Shown: in pieces, positions 53,769 through 62,471 of the stretch
Numbering within the stretch: position 1 is the first letter of the stretch
Layout of the letters: every line of letters begins with the position of its first letter
NCBI RefSeq assembly: GCF_001278075.1
Contig: NZ_CP011340.1
Coordinates: forward strand, 1,240,001-1,304,000
Reading direction: 5' to 3'
From: Streptomyces pristinaespiralis
Lineage (GTDB): Bacteria > Actinomycetota > Actinomycetes > Streptomycetales > Streptomycetaceae
DNA: 64,000 nt
The notes under the pieces: generated by a model
What the model was told of the DNA's origin: nothing
The model's database searches: none
The model's input: the letters and a program-made list of their open reading frames with translations, nothing else
Position numbers and translations under genes: made by a program

Positions 53769-53883
53769 GGCTTCATTTTCCAGCCATTGAGCAGTGGCGG
53801 CGCACGCGTGACTTCCGCGTCGTGAGGGACCTCCGTATGCTCCAGCGCCGGACGCGAAAGTTACCGTCGGTAAGGGGCATCGG

Positions 53884-55689
53884 ATGGATCGTTCCGGCAC
53901 GTCACGACGTAGCTCACGACCTGCTTCACGACGCACCTTCATGGCGGGCGCCGCTGCCGTGGGCGGCACCGCGGCACTGGCGAGTGCCGCGGCCACCGGG
54001 ACGGCGGCCGCGGCCTCCGGTTCCGCGGCCGCGGCGCCCTCCGTCGCCGTGCTGGGAGGCGGCGTCGCCGGGCTGACAGCCGCTCATGAACTCGCCGAGC
54101 GCGGATTACGGGTCACCGTCTACGAGCGCCGGGCGCTCGGCGGCAAGGCCCGCAGCATGGATGTGCCCGACAGCGCGAGGGGCGGCCGCAGACCGCTGCC
54201 CGCCGAGCACGGCTTCCGCTTCATCCCCGGGATCTATCACAACCTGCCCGACACCATGCGCCGCATCCCCTTCCCGGGAAAGCCGGGCGGCGTCCGGGAC
54301 AACCTCGTCGCGCCGTCCGAGATGTCGTTCAGCCGCACCGGCCGTGAGGATCTGCGCATCCCGCTCCCCTGGCCCGGCCACCGGCCGCCCGGCCTCACCC
54401 TCGACGACATCCGCCGCGCCCTGACCGCGATGCTGGACACGGCCCTCGGCATCCCCCTCCACGAGACCGCGTACTTCGTGAACCGCATGCTCGTCTTCCT
54501 CACCAGCTGCGACGAGCGCCGCGACCGGACGTGGGAGGCCACGCCCTGGTGGGAGTTCATCAGGGCGGAGGAGATGAGCCACGACTACCGGCGCATCCTC
54601 GCCGTCGGGCTCACCCGCAACATCGTCGCGACCAAGGCAGAGGAGGCCAGCACCCGCACGGTGGCCACCCTGCTCGAGGCGTTCGTCCTCAACGCGCTGG
54701 GCCGCGGGGCCGACGGTCCGCTGGACCGCATCCTCGACGCCCCCACCAACGAGGCGTGGATCGACCCGTGGGTGACCCATCTGCGGTCGCTGGGCGTGGA
54801 GTTCAAGGTCGGCTGGACCGTACGCGAGGTGAAGTACGCCGCCGGACGGGTCAGCGCGGCCGTGATCGAGAACCCGCAGGGCGGGCGGGAGTCGGTGACC
54901 GCCGACCACTACATCTCCGCGATGCCGGTGGAACACGCCCGGCGCACCTGGGGACCCGCGCTGCGCGCCGCCGACCCGCAGCTCGCGCGCTGCGACAAGC
55001 TGCGGACCGACTGGATGACGGGCATCCAGTTCTATCTGACCGAGCGCGCCCCGCTGCTGCACGGCCACCTCAACTGCATCGACTCGCCCTGGGCGCTGAC
55101 CGCGATCCAGCAGGCCGCGCACTGGCCCGGCCGTGACTTCCCGGCCGACTACGGCGACGGAACGGCCGTGGACTGCCTGTCGGTGGACGTCTCCGAATGG
55201 GACCGGCCCGGCATCCTGTACGGCAGGACCGCGAAGCAGTGCACCCGCACGGAGGTCGCCAAGGAGGTGTGGGCGCAGCTGAAGGCGGCGCTGAACGACA
55301 CCGGCAAGGTCGTCCTCAAGGACAGCACCCTGCACTCCTGGTTCCTCGACCCCGGCGTCGACGGCCTCGGCACCCCGCACCCGACCAACGACGACGAACT
55401 CCTCATCCACCCGGTGGGGACCTTCCACAACCGCCCGCAGGCGGCGACCCGGATCCCGAACTTCTTCCTCGCCGGCGACTACGTCTCGGTCGACATCGAC
55501 CTCGCGACCATGGAGGGCGCGAACGCCTCCGCCCGCGCCGCCGTCAACGCCCTGCTGGACCGCACCGGCTCCACCGAGCCGCGCTGCACGATCACACCGC
55601 TGTTCCGCGCCCCGGAGATGGAGCCCTTCAAGCGGCACGACCTCACCCGCCACCGGCTCGGTCTGCCCAACGCGTTCGATCTCGGCTGA
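53884..55689 (+). CDS. Tat-exported FAD-dependent oxidoreductase (amine oxidase/desaturase superfamily)
   Basis: A 601-residue flavoprotein. The Tat signal is PASRRTFMAGAAAVGG (13-28), with an Ala-rich region to about residue 50. The FAD Rossmann motif VAVLGGGVAGLTAAHELAERG begins at 54, followed by VYERRALGGKARS. A C-terminal FLAGDYVSVDIDLATMEGANAS segment closes the FAD site. It resembles phytoene-desaturase and hydroxysqualene-dehydroxylase-like oxidoreductases; the substrate is unknown. It is unusual in being exported. ATG 53884 lacks a Shine-Dalgarno; a TAAGGG lies seven bases upstream. Confidence 0.87.
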   Translation: MDRSGTSRRSSRPASRRTFMAGAAAVGGTAALASAAATGTAAAASGSAAAAPSVAVLGGGVAGLTAAHELAERGLRVTVYERRALGGKARSMDVPDSARGGRRPLPAEHGFRFIPGIYHNLPDTMRRIPFPGKPGGVRDNLVAPSEMSFSRTGREDLRIPLPWPGHRPPGLTLDDIRRALTAMLDTALGIPLHETAYFVNRMLVFLTSCDERRDRTWEATPWWEFIRAEEMSHDYRRILAVGLTRNIVATKAEEASTRTVATLLEAFVLNALGRGADGPLDRILDAPTNEAWIDPWVTHLRSLGVEFKVGWTVREVKYAAGRVSAAVIENPQGGRESVTADHYISAMPVEHARRTWGPALRAADPQLARCDKLRTDWMTGIQFYLTERAPLLHGHLNCIDSPWALTAIQQAAHWPGRDFPADYGDGTAVDCLSVDVSEWDRPGILYGRTAKQCTRTEVAKEVWAQLKAALNDTGKVVLKDSTLHSWFLDPGVDGLGTPHPTNDDELLIHPVGTFHNRPQAATRIPNFFLAGDYVSVDIDLATMEGANASARAAVNALLDRTGSTEPRCTITPLFRAPEMEPFKRHDLTRHRLGLPNAFDLG

Positions 55690-55792
55690 CACGGCCGGCC
55701 TCGGCCGACACGTCCCACCCCGGCCCGCGGCCGGCCCCGGCCGACGCGCTCCGCCGACCGGCCGGCCCGCGGCCGCCGAGTAGCGTACGGGC

Positions 55793-57139
55793 ATGAAGCT
55801 CACCATTCTCGGCGGCGGCGGATTCCGGGTCCCTCTGGTGTACGGGGCACTGCTCGGCGATCAGGGAGAGGGCCGGGTCACGCGCGTCACCCTGCACGAC
55901 CTCGACGGCGGCCGGCTGGACGCGGTGTCCCGCGTGCTGGCCGAGCAGGCGGCCGGCCACCCGGACGCGCCCGAGGTCGTCGTGACCCTGGACCTCGACG
56001 AGGCCGTGCGCGGCGCGGACTTCGTCTTCTCCGCGATCCGGGTCGGCGGGCTCGAGGGCCGGGCGGCGGACGAGCGGGTCGCCCTCGCCGAGGGCGTGCT
56101 CGGCCAGGAGACCGTCGGCGCGGGCGGCATCGCCTACGGGCTGCGCACCGTGCCGGTGGCCGTGGGCATCGCCCGCCGGATCGCCGCGCTCGCCCCCGAC
56201 GCGTGGGTCATCAACTTCACCAACCCGGCCGGCCTCGTCACCGAGGCGATGAGCCGTGTCCTGGGCGACCGGGTCATCGGGATCTGCGACTCGCCCGTGG
56301 GGCTCGGCAGGCGGGTGGCGAAGGTGCTGGGCGCCGACCCCGCGAGCGCCTGGATCGACTACGTGGGACTCAACCACCTCGGCTGGCTGCGCGGCCTGCG
56401 CGTCGGCGGACGCGACCAACTGCCGCGGCTGCTCGCCGACGACGACGCCCTGGCCTCCTTCGAGGAGGGCAGGCTCTTCGGGCCCGAGTGGCTGCGGTCG
56501 CTGGGCGCGGTGCCCAACGAATACCTGCACTACTACTACTTCAACCGCGAGACGGTCCGCGCCTACACGGAGGCCGAGCAGACCCGGGGGGCGTTCCTCG
56601 GCCACCAACAGGGGCGCTTCTACGCGGAGATGCGGCGCCCCGGGACGCCGGCCCTGACGGCCTGGCGCCGTACGCTCGCCGAGCGGGAGGCCACCTACAT
56701 GGCCGCCAACCGGGACGCGGCGGGCGTGGGCGAACGCGACGAGGACGACCTGGAGTCCGGCGGCTACGAAAAGGTGGCGCTCGCCCTGATGCGGGCCGTC
56801 GCCCGCGACGAGCGCACCACGCTGATCCTCAACGTACGCAACCGCGGCACCCTCTCCGTGCTGGACGCGGACGCCGTCATCGAGGTCCCCTGCCTGGTCG
56901 ACGCCGGGGGCGCACACCCGGTGAGCGTGGACCCCCTGCCGTACCACGCGGTCGGGCTCGTCAGCGCGGTCAAGGCGGTCGAACGCGAGGTGCTCGCCGC
57001 GGCGGAGAGCGGTTCGCGGGCGGGCGCGGTGAAGGCCTTCGCACTGCATCCGCTGGTCGACTCTGTGAGCGTGGCCCGCCGCCTCCTCGACGGCTACCGG
57101 GCCGCACATCCCGGACTGGCGTATCTGACCGCCCCATGA
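55793..57139 (+). CDS. Glycoside hydrolase family 4 (6-phospho-beta-glucosidase-like)
   Basis: A 448-residue GH4 enzyme. The NAD-binding motif LTILGGGGFRVPLVYGALL is at the N-terminus. Metal-site residues lie in GICDSPVGL (Cys) and GLNHLGWL (His), and INFTNPAGLVTEA is the family signature. GH4 uses NAD and Mn in an oxidation-elimination mechanism. Substrate preference (phosphorylated or not) cannot be told. TAGCGT (55781-55786) ends six bases before the ATG and there is no Shine-Dalgarno, so it is probably leaderless. Confidence 0.92.
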   Translation: MKLTILGGGGFRVPLVYGALLGDQGEGRVTRVTLHDLDGGRLDAVSRVLAEQAAGHPDAPEVVVTLDLDEAVRGADFVFSAIRVGGLEGRAADERVALAEGVLGQETVGAGGIAYGLRTVPVAVGIARRIAALAPDAWVINFTNPAGLVTEAMSRVLGDRVIGICDSPVGLGRRVAKVLGADPASAWIDYVGLNHLGWLRGLRVGGRDQLPRLLADDDALASFEEGRLFGPEWLRSLGAVPNEYLHYYYFNRETVRAYTEAEQTRGAFLGHQQGRFYAEMRRPGTPALTAWRRTLAEREATYMAANRDAAGVGERDEDDLESGGYEKVALALMRAVARDERTTLILNVRNRGTLSVLDADAVIEVPCLVDAGGAHPVSVDPLPYHAVGLVSAVKAVEREVLAAAESGSRAGAVKAFALHPLVDSVSVARRLLDGYRAAHPGLAYLTAP

Positions 57140-57241
57140 GGCGGAACGGACCACCTGTCCGGAGCAGCGCACTCCTTACGTACCTGTGACGCCACGGCGC
57201 GGACCGGCGATCCGCGGGTCCGCTCGCCGTAGCGTCGCAGC

Positions 57242-58309
57242 ATGCGTGTACTAGTCACAGGTGGCGCGGGCTTCATCGGCTCGCAGATCGTCACGGCGCT
57301 CACCGCGCGCGGCCACGATCCGGTGATCCTCGACGCCCTGCTCCCCGCGTCCCGTTCCGCGGCCCGCCCCCGGCCGCCCCTGCCGCCCGGCGGCGCGTGG
57401 ATCCACGCGGACGTGCGGGACCCGGCGGCGGTGGCCGGCGCACTGCGCGGTGTGGACGCCGTCTGCCACCAGGCGGCGATGGTCGGCCTCGGCACCGACT
57501 TCCTCGACGCGCCCGACTACGTCAGCTGCAACGACCACGGCACGGCCGTCCTCCTCGCGGCGATGGCCGAGGCGGGGGTCGCCGACCTGGTGCTGGCCGG
57601 GTCGATGGTCGTCTACGGCGAGGGCCGCTACGACTGCGCCCGGCACGGCCGGGTACGGCCGGGCCCGCGCGCCGCGGCCGACCTCGCGGCCGGCCGGTTC
57701 GAGCCGCCGTGCCCCACCTGCGGCGCACCGCTCGTCCCCGGCCTCGTCGGCGAGGACGCGCCCGTCGACCCGCGGAACGTGTACGCCACGACGAAGCTGA
57801 CGCAGGAACACCTGGCGTCGGCCTGGGCCCGATCGACGGGCGGACGCGCCATCGCCCTGCGCTACCACAACGTCTACGGCCCCGGGATGCCGCGCGACAC
57901 CCCCTACGCGGGCGTCGCCGCCTTCTTCCGCTCGGCACTCGAGCGCGGCGAGGCACCCAGGGTCTTCGAGGACGGCGGCCAGCGCAGGGACTTCGTCCAT
58001 GTACGGGACGTCGCGGAGGCGAACGCCGTCGCCCTGGAGGCGGTCCACGGGCGGGAGCCGGGAGTGCTCACCGCGTACAACACCGGCAGCGGCACCCCGC
58101 ACACCGTGGGCGAGACGGCGGCCGCCCTGGCCGCCGCGCACGGCGGTCCCGAGCCGGTCGTCACCGGCGAGTTCAGACTCGGCGACGTACGGCACATCAC
58201 CGCCGACTCGGGGCGGCTGCGCGCGGAACTGGGCTGGAAGCCCCGTGTCGGCTTCGACGAGGGCATGGCCGAGTTCGCGGCGAGCGCACCGGGGGACACG
58301 GCATGCTGA
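57242..58309 (+). CDS. Nucleotide-sugar epimerase/dehydratase (extended SDR)
   Basis: A 355-residue extended SDR. TGGAGFIGSQ is the NAD motif, SMVVYGEGRYDC and YATTKLTQEH hold the Ser and Tyr-Lys, and RDFVHVRDVAEAN is the substrate-side signature. An insert PPCPTCGAPLVPG forms a CxxC pair as in dTDP-L-rhamnose 4-epimerase-like enzymes. TAGCGT (57230-57235) six bases before ATG 57242 again suggests a leaderless start. It is the first of four coupled genes (7-base overlap with the next). The product sugar is unknown. Confidence 0.88.
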   Translation: MRVLVTGGAGFIGSQIVTALTARGHDPVILDALLPASRSAARPRPPLPPGGAWIHADVRDPAAVAGALRGVDAVCHQAAMVGLGTDFLDAPDYVSCNDHGTAVLLAAMAEAGVADLVLAGSMVVYGEGRYDCARHGRVRPGPRAAADLAAGRFEPPCPTCGAPLVPGLVGEDAPVDPRNVYATTKLTQEHLASAWARSTGGRAIALRYHNVYGPGMPRDTPYAGVAAFFRSALERGEAPRVFEDGGQRRDFVHVRDVAEANAVALEAVHGREPGVLTAYNTGSGTPHTVGETAAALAAAHGGPEPVVTGEFRLGDVRHITADSGRLRAELGWKPRVGFDEGMAEFAASAPGDTAC

Positions 58310-58989
58310 CCGCCGACGTGGTCCTGCCCTGCCTCGACGAGGCGGCGGCGCTCCCCTGGGTGCTGTCCCGCATCCCCGCCGGGTGGCGGGCGATCGTCGT
58401 CGACAACGGCTCGACTGACGGCTCCGCCGAGATCGCCCGCGCGCTCGGCGCCGTCGTCGTCCACGAACCCCGGCGCGGCTTCGGTTCCGCCTGCCATGCG
58501 GGGCTGCGGGCGGCGGAGGCCGAGTACGTGTGCTTCTGCGACTGCGACGCGTCGCTCGACCCGGGACTGCTGACCGGGTTCGTCCGCCGGGTCGCGGACG
58601 GGGACTCCGATCTGGTGCTGGGACGGCGGCGTCCGCAGCAGCGGGGCGTGTGGCCGGCGCACGCCCGGGCCGGCAACGCGGCCCTGTCCCGCATGCTGCG
58701 CGGCCGAACGGGCCTGCGGCTGCGCGATCTCGGGCCCATGCGGGCCGGACGCCGCACCGACCTGCTGGGCCTCGGCCTGACCGACCGGCGCAGCGGCTAC
58801 CCCCTCCAGATGGTGGTCCGCGCCTGCGACGCCGGCCTGCGGGTGACCGAGGTCGACGTCCCCTATCTGCCGAGATCGGGGAAGTCGAAGGTGACGGGCA
58901 CCTGGCGGGGCACCTGGCACGCCGTTCGGGACATGAGCACGGTGCTTGCGGAACAGCCGCGTCACCCGGCGAAGGGCGGGTCGCGATGA
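58303..58989 (+). CDS. GT2-family glycosyltransferase
   Basis: A 228-residue GT-A protein of the dolichyl-phosphate-sugar synthase-like type: ADVVLPCLDEAAALPWVL, IVVDNGSTDGSAEIA, and a DxD at Asp80-Cys-Asp82. RRSGYPLQMVVRACDAGLRVTEVDVPY is the typical C-terminal part. No membrane helices. It probably loads a sugar onto a lipid carrier. It overlaps the epimerase by seven bases and the DUF2064 gene by four. Confidence 0.88.
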   Translation: MLTADVVLPCLDEAAALPWVLSRIPAGWRAIVVDNGSTDGSAEIARALGAVVVHEPRRGFGSACHAGLRAAEAEYVCFCDCDASLDPGLLTGFVRRVADGDSDLVLGRRRPQQRGVWPAHARAGNAALSRMLRGRTGLRLRDLGPMRAGRRTDLLGLGLTDRRSGYPLQMVVRACDAGLRVTEVDVPYLPRSGKSKVTGTWRGTWHAVRDMSTVLAEQPRHPAKGGSR

Positions 58990-59636
58990 ACGGCACGCTG
59001 CTGGTGATCGCGAAAGCGCCGGTGCCCGGCCGGGTCAAGACGAGGCTCACTCCTGCCTACACCCCGCAGGAGGCCGCCGCGCTCGCCGAGGCCGCGCTGC
59101 GGGACACCCTCGACGCGGTCCTCGCCACCCCGGCCCGGCGGCGGATCCTGGTGCTCGACGGCGCACCGGGGGCCTGGCTGCCACCCGGTGTCGAGGTGGT
59201 GCCGCAGAGCGGCGGCGGCCTCGACACGCGGCTAGCGGCGGCCTTCGCGCTGTGCGGTGCCGAGGGGCCGGCCCTGCTGATCGGGATGGACACCCCACAG
59301 GTGTCCCCCCGGCTCCTCACCGCCGGGCTGCGACCGGGCCCCGGCGAGGCCGCGTTCGGCCCGGCGGACGACGGCGGGTTCTGGGCGCTCGGCCTCGGTT
59401 CCCCCGCGCTGCACGGCGGGCTCGTCCTCGGAGTGCCCATGTCGTCGCCCGAGACGGGCGCCGTCCAGCGGGAACGGCTCGTCAAGGCGGGACTGGCGGT
59501 GCGTGAGCTGCCGCCCCTGCGGGACGTCGACACACCCGACGACGCCCGTGCGGTGGCCGCCGCCGCGCCGCACACAAGGTTCGCCGCGACGCTGGTCGCG
59601 ACGGCCGGCGCCGGGTCCGGGACAGGAGCGCGATGA
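58986..59636 (+). CDS. DUF2064/TIGR04282-family glycosyltransferase-like protein
   Basis: A 216-residue GT-A-like protein: LLVIAKAPVPGRVKTRLTP at the start, then LLIGMDTPQVSPRLL and GPADDGGFWALGL. TIGR04282 is named for arsenosugar synthesis, but no arsenic genes are nearby. In actinobacteria the family often sits beside GT2, methyltransferase and molybdopterin genes, as here. ATG 58986 overlaps the GT2 stop (ATGA). Confidence 0.88.
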   Translation: MNGTLLVIAKAPVPGRVKTRLTPAYTPQEAAALAEAALRDTLDAVLATPARRRILVLDGAPGAWLPPGVEVVPQSGGGLDTRLAAAFALCGAEGPALLIGMDTPQVSPRLLTAGLRPGPGEAAFGPADDGGFWALGLGSPALHGGLVLGVPMSSPETGAVQRERLVKAGLAVRELPPLRDVDTPDDARAVAAAAPHTRFAATLVATAGAGSGTGAR

Positions 59637-60289
59637 CCGCACCGCCCTGGCAGGCCGACCCGTACACGGACGCCCTGCGCGCCGGCCGCGGCCCGCTGTT
59701 CCTGCGCCGCCACGACGGCTGGCTGCTGCCCCTGGAGGTGGAACGCTGGTGCGCGGAACCCGACGCCGCCGACCGAACGGTCCTCTCCCACAGCCAGGGC
59801 GCCGTCCTGGACATCGGCTGCGGCCCCGGCCGTCTGGTCGCCGCGCTCGCCGCGCGCGGGCGGACCGCGCTCGGCATCGACATCAGCCCGGAGGCCGTGG
59901 CCCGCACGATCCGCGTCGGCGGCAGCGCGCTGCACCGCTCCGTGTTCGACCCCCTGCCCCGGGAAGGGCACTGGGACACTGCTCTGCTGATCGACGGCAA
60001 CACCGGCATAGGCGGCGATCCGCGCGCGCTGCTGTCCCGCGTGTCCGAACTCGTCAGGCCCGGCGGCCTGCTGATCGCAGAGGCGGCACCTCTGGACGTG
60101 GACGAACGCACGGTCGTCCAGGTCTTCGACGGCACATCGAAGGAGGGCTCGGCGTTCCCCTGGGCCCGCGTGGGCACGGAGGCGCTGCTGCGGCACGGGC
60201 GTGCGGTGGGGTGGGAGCGGGAGGAGGTGTGGCGGGCCGGGGGGCGACGGTTCGTGGCGATGCGGCGGGGGGCGCGGGCGGGGTCGTAG
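59633..60289 (+). CDS. Class I SAM-dependent methyltransferase
   Basis: A 218-residue methyltransferase. SAM-binding motif I is AVLDIGCGPGRLVAALAARG (56-75), followed by LGIDISPEAV and ALLIDGNTGIGG (motif II region). GGLLIAEAAP is motif III. The target is unknown, presumably a product of the sugar operon. It is the last gene of the coupled set (ATGA overlap) and convergent with the XRE regulator across a repeat-like spacer. Confidence 0.88.
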   Translation: MTAPPWQADPYTDALRAGRGPLFLRRHDGWLLPLEVERWCAEPDAADRTVLSHSQGAVLDIGCGPGRLVAALAARGRTALGIDISPEAVARTIRVGGSALHRSVFDPLPREGHWDTALLIDGNTGIGGDPRALLSRVSELVRPGGLLIAEAAPLDVDERTVVQVFDGTSKEGSAFPWARVGTEALLRHGRAVGWEREEVWRAGGRRFVAMRRGARAGS

Positions 60290-60339
60290 CGCCTGCGAGG
60301 GCGTTTCCCGGGGGCTGTGCTCCTGGACCCGGCGGGGCT

Positions 60340-60474
60340 GCTTCCGCGGAGCGAAATCCAGCCCGTCCGGCGCTCGAGGGCACCGCGCGAAGCGCGGGGC
60401 GGGGGTCCGGGCCCGACCCTGGTTCGGGAAGGGCGCGGGTAGGGGAACACGCCCCGCGCAGCGGGCCCCTCAGC
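60340..60474. repeat. Degenerate Streptomyces-type interspersed intergenic sequence
   Basis: The spacer reads AATCCAGCCCGTCCGGCGCT (60355-60374), CGAGG, then CGCGAAGCGCGGGGC and GGGGGTCCGGG. From memory this is a diverged form of the very common Streptomyces intergenic sequence (CAGCCCGTCCGGCG...GAGG...GGGGGTC). It is non-coding and lies between convergent genes, the usual place for it. Confidence 0.6.
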
Positions 60475-61327
60475 CGCCCCGCACCGCCCGCAGCGCCCCC
60501 GGCCGACGCCCCGTCAGCGCGTCGAGCGCCGCCGCGGACGCCGCGTCCGCGGGCACGTGGACCAGCAGGCGCTGGTCGTCGTCCGCCGGCAGTTCCAGCG
60601 TCTCGTACGCGAGCCTCAGCTCCCCCGCCTGTGGATGCACCATCCGCGTGACGCCGCTCGCCCGCGGCAGGCCCGGCAGCCGTTCCACCCGGTCGGTGAA
60701 GACCGTGCCGACGGTGACGGTCAGTTCGTCCGCCAGCGCCGCGACGTGCGGGTCCGCTCGGAACGGCCCTTGTTTCAGCGACGCGACCTGCTCGTCGGCG
60801 ACGCGTTCCCAGTCGGGGTAGGCGGCGCGGGCGCGGTCGTCGGTGAGGACGAAGCGGGCCGCGTTGGGCGGGGTGCCGTCGAGCAGGCCGAGCGGGCCGG
60901 CCAGCCGCTCGTAGCCCTGGGTCCAGGCCAGCAGCTCGCTCAGCCGGTTGACGAGCACGGCGGGCGCGGGCTCGAGCCGTTCGAGCACGGCCCGCACGGT
61001 GGGGCGGACGTCACGCGCGGGCCCGGCGCCGCCCATGCAGCTGAAACCCGCGTCGGCGGACTTGGTGAGCCGGTGGAGATGGACGCGTTCACCGGGCGAG
61101 AGCCGCAGCGCTTCGGCGAGCGCGGAGAGCACGGGCGGGGAGGGCCGCCGGTCCCTGCCCTGTTCGAGGCGGGTCACGTACTCGACGCTCACGCCGGCGA
61201 GCGTCGCCAGCTCCGACCGGCGCAGGCCGGGTGTACGGCGGCGGGGACCGGCCGGCAGGCCCACGTCGGCGGGTGTGACCGCCTCGCGGCGCGTGCGCAG
61301 GAACAGGCCCAACTCGTTGTCGCTCAC
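60470..61327 (-). CDS. XRE-family regulator with MmyB-like ligand domain
   Basis: A 285-residue regulator. The helix-turn-helix is LRRSELATLAGVSVEYVTRLEQGRDRRPS (about 35-63), followed by SALAEALRLSPGERVHLHRL. The C-terminal PAS-like MmyB domain includes APAVLVNRLSELLAWTQGYERL and the LVHVPAD end. Such proteins in actinomycetes usually control an adjacent divergent reductase or dehydrogenase gene, here the FMN reductase 147 bases away. Ligands are thought to be fatty acids in some members. Confidence 0.92.
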   Translation of the reverse strand: MSDNELGLFLRTRREAVTPADVGLPAGPRRRTPGLRRSELATLAGVSVEYVTRLEQGRDRRPSPPVLSALAEALRLSPGERVHLHRLTKSADAGFSCMGGAGPARDVRPTVRAVLERLEPAPAVLVNRLSELLAWTQGYERLAGPLGLLDGTPPNAARFVLTDDRARAAYPDWERVADEQVASLKQGPFRADPHVAALADELTVTVGTVFTDRVERLPGLPRASGVTRMVHPQAGELRLAYETLELPADDDQRLLVHVPADAASAAALDALTGRRPGALRAVRGG

Positions 61328-61474
61328 CGTTCGAACGTAACAGCCCGGACCGGCACGACGGTGGCCCTGTCACTACCAGTCTCGGCCCGGCCTTCCTCGG
61401 TGCCGTCCCGGAAGGCAGGTTGAGAGGCGTCCCGGCCCCGAGGGGTGCCGGCCTTTCCTATTGAGGAGTACACC

Positions 61475-62089
61475 GTGTCCGAGAAGATTTCCGGGAAGAA
61501 GCTCGAGCTGGCAGTGATCACCGGCAGCGTCCGCCAGGGCCGCTTCGGTCCCGTGGTCGCCGAATGGTTCGCGGAACAGGCGCGGCAGCACGGCCGGTTC
61601 GGCGTCGAGGTGGTGGATCTGGCGGACATACCGCTGCCGCTGGACCTGCCGCCCCTGCCGCCGGCACTGCAGCCCGACATGGAGCGGCCCGCGGACATGG
61701 CGCCGCTGACGCGGCGGCTCGCGGCGGCCGACGCGATCGTGGTGGTGACGCCGGACTACAACCGCAGCTTCCCGGCGTCCCTGAAGGCCGCGATCGACTG
61801 GCACTACACGGAGTGGCAGGCGAAGCCGATCGGTTTCGTCGGCTACAGCGGGGCCAGCGGCGGTCTGCTGGCGATCGAGCAGCTGCGCCAGGTGTTCGGT
61901 GAGCTGCACGCGCACACCGTCCGCGACATGGTCTCGTTCCCCCGCTACTACGAACTGTTCGCGCCTGACGGCACCCTCATCGATCCCGACGGCCCCAACG
62001 GCGCGGCGAAGACGATGCTCGACCAGCTCGACTGGTGGGGCTCCGTGCTCCACGACGCGCGCCGTGACCGTCCGTTCGGGGCCGTCTGA
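61475..62089 (+). CDS. NADPH-dependent FMN reductase
   Basis: A 204-residue flavodoxin-fold protein. The phosphate-binding loop is AVITGSVRQGRFGP, the NYNRSFPASLK-like VTPDYNRSFPASLKAAIDW supplies the flavin contact, and GYSGASGG is the third loop. I place the start at GTG 61475, preceded by GAGGAG, rather than ATG 61445. It is divergent from the XRE regulator, which probably represses it. Its 3' end overlaps the convergent membrane-protein gene by 113 bases if that gene's stop is real. Confidence 0.9.
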   Translation: MSEKISGKKLELAVITGSVRQGRFGPVVAEWFAEQARQHGRFGVEVVDLADIPLPLDLPPLPPALQPDMERPADMAPLTRRLAAADAIVVVTPDYNRSFPASLKAAIDWHYTEWQAKPIGFVGYSGASGGLLAIEQLRQVFGELHAHTVRDMVSFPRYYELFAPDGTLIDPDGPNGAAKTMLDQLDWWGSVLHDARRDRPFGAV

Positions 62090-62471
62090 CGGCGGCCGTC
62101 CCGCGCAGCCGCCGCACGAGTGCCACCGCCGCGGTGGCGAGGGCCACCGCGGCGAGGGACAGCAGCCAGTTGCGCGGATAGTCGAGCGGAAGCACCGAGG
62201 GGTTGTGCGGCGTGCCGGGGGCGAAGAGGACCGGCAGGGCGATCAGTGTCAGGCAGCCCGCGGTGACGAGCGCCCCGCGCAGCGGTCCCCGGCCGGGGAG
62301 GCGTGCGAGCAGCAGGCCGGCGGCGAGCACCAGCGGGGCGACGAGGAGGTCGTGGAGGACGACCGCTCCCGCCAGCCAGAGGGCGACGTCCCGGGCCTGT
62401 CCGCCGCTGAGGAGGAGGAAGACGCCGACGCCCATCAGGGCGACGCCCGCCGCCCCTGTCGCAACGCGCAT
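61977..62471 (-). CDS. Small membrane protein coupled to the molybdopterin oxidoreductase
   Basis: A 164-residue protein with about four hydrophobic segments (VALMGVGVFLLLSG, LWLAGAVVLHDLLVAPLVLAAGLLLA, ALVTAGCLTLIALPVLFA, WLLSLAAVALATAAVALV). The last 45 residues are Arg/Ser-rich and lie opposite the FMN reductase coding end, so the true C-terminus could be affected by drift. The start ATG 62471 overlaps the oxidoreductase stop by one base. The function is unknown; a subunit or anchor of that enzyme is plausible. Confidence 0.7.
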   Translation of the reverse strand: MRVATGAAGVALMGVGVFLLLSGGQARDVALWLAGAVVLHDLLVAPLVLAAGLLLARLPGRGPLRGALVTAGCLTLIALPVLFAPGTPHNPSVLPLDYPRNWLLSLAAVALATAAVALVRRLRGTAAVRRPRTDGHGARRGARSPTSRAGRASSSPRRWGRRDR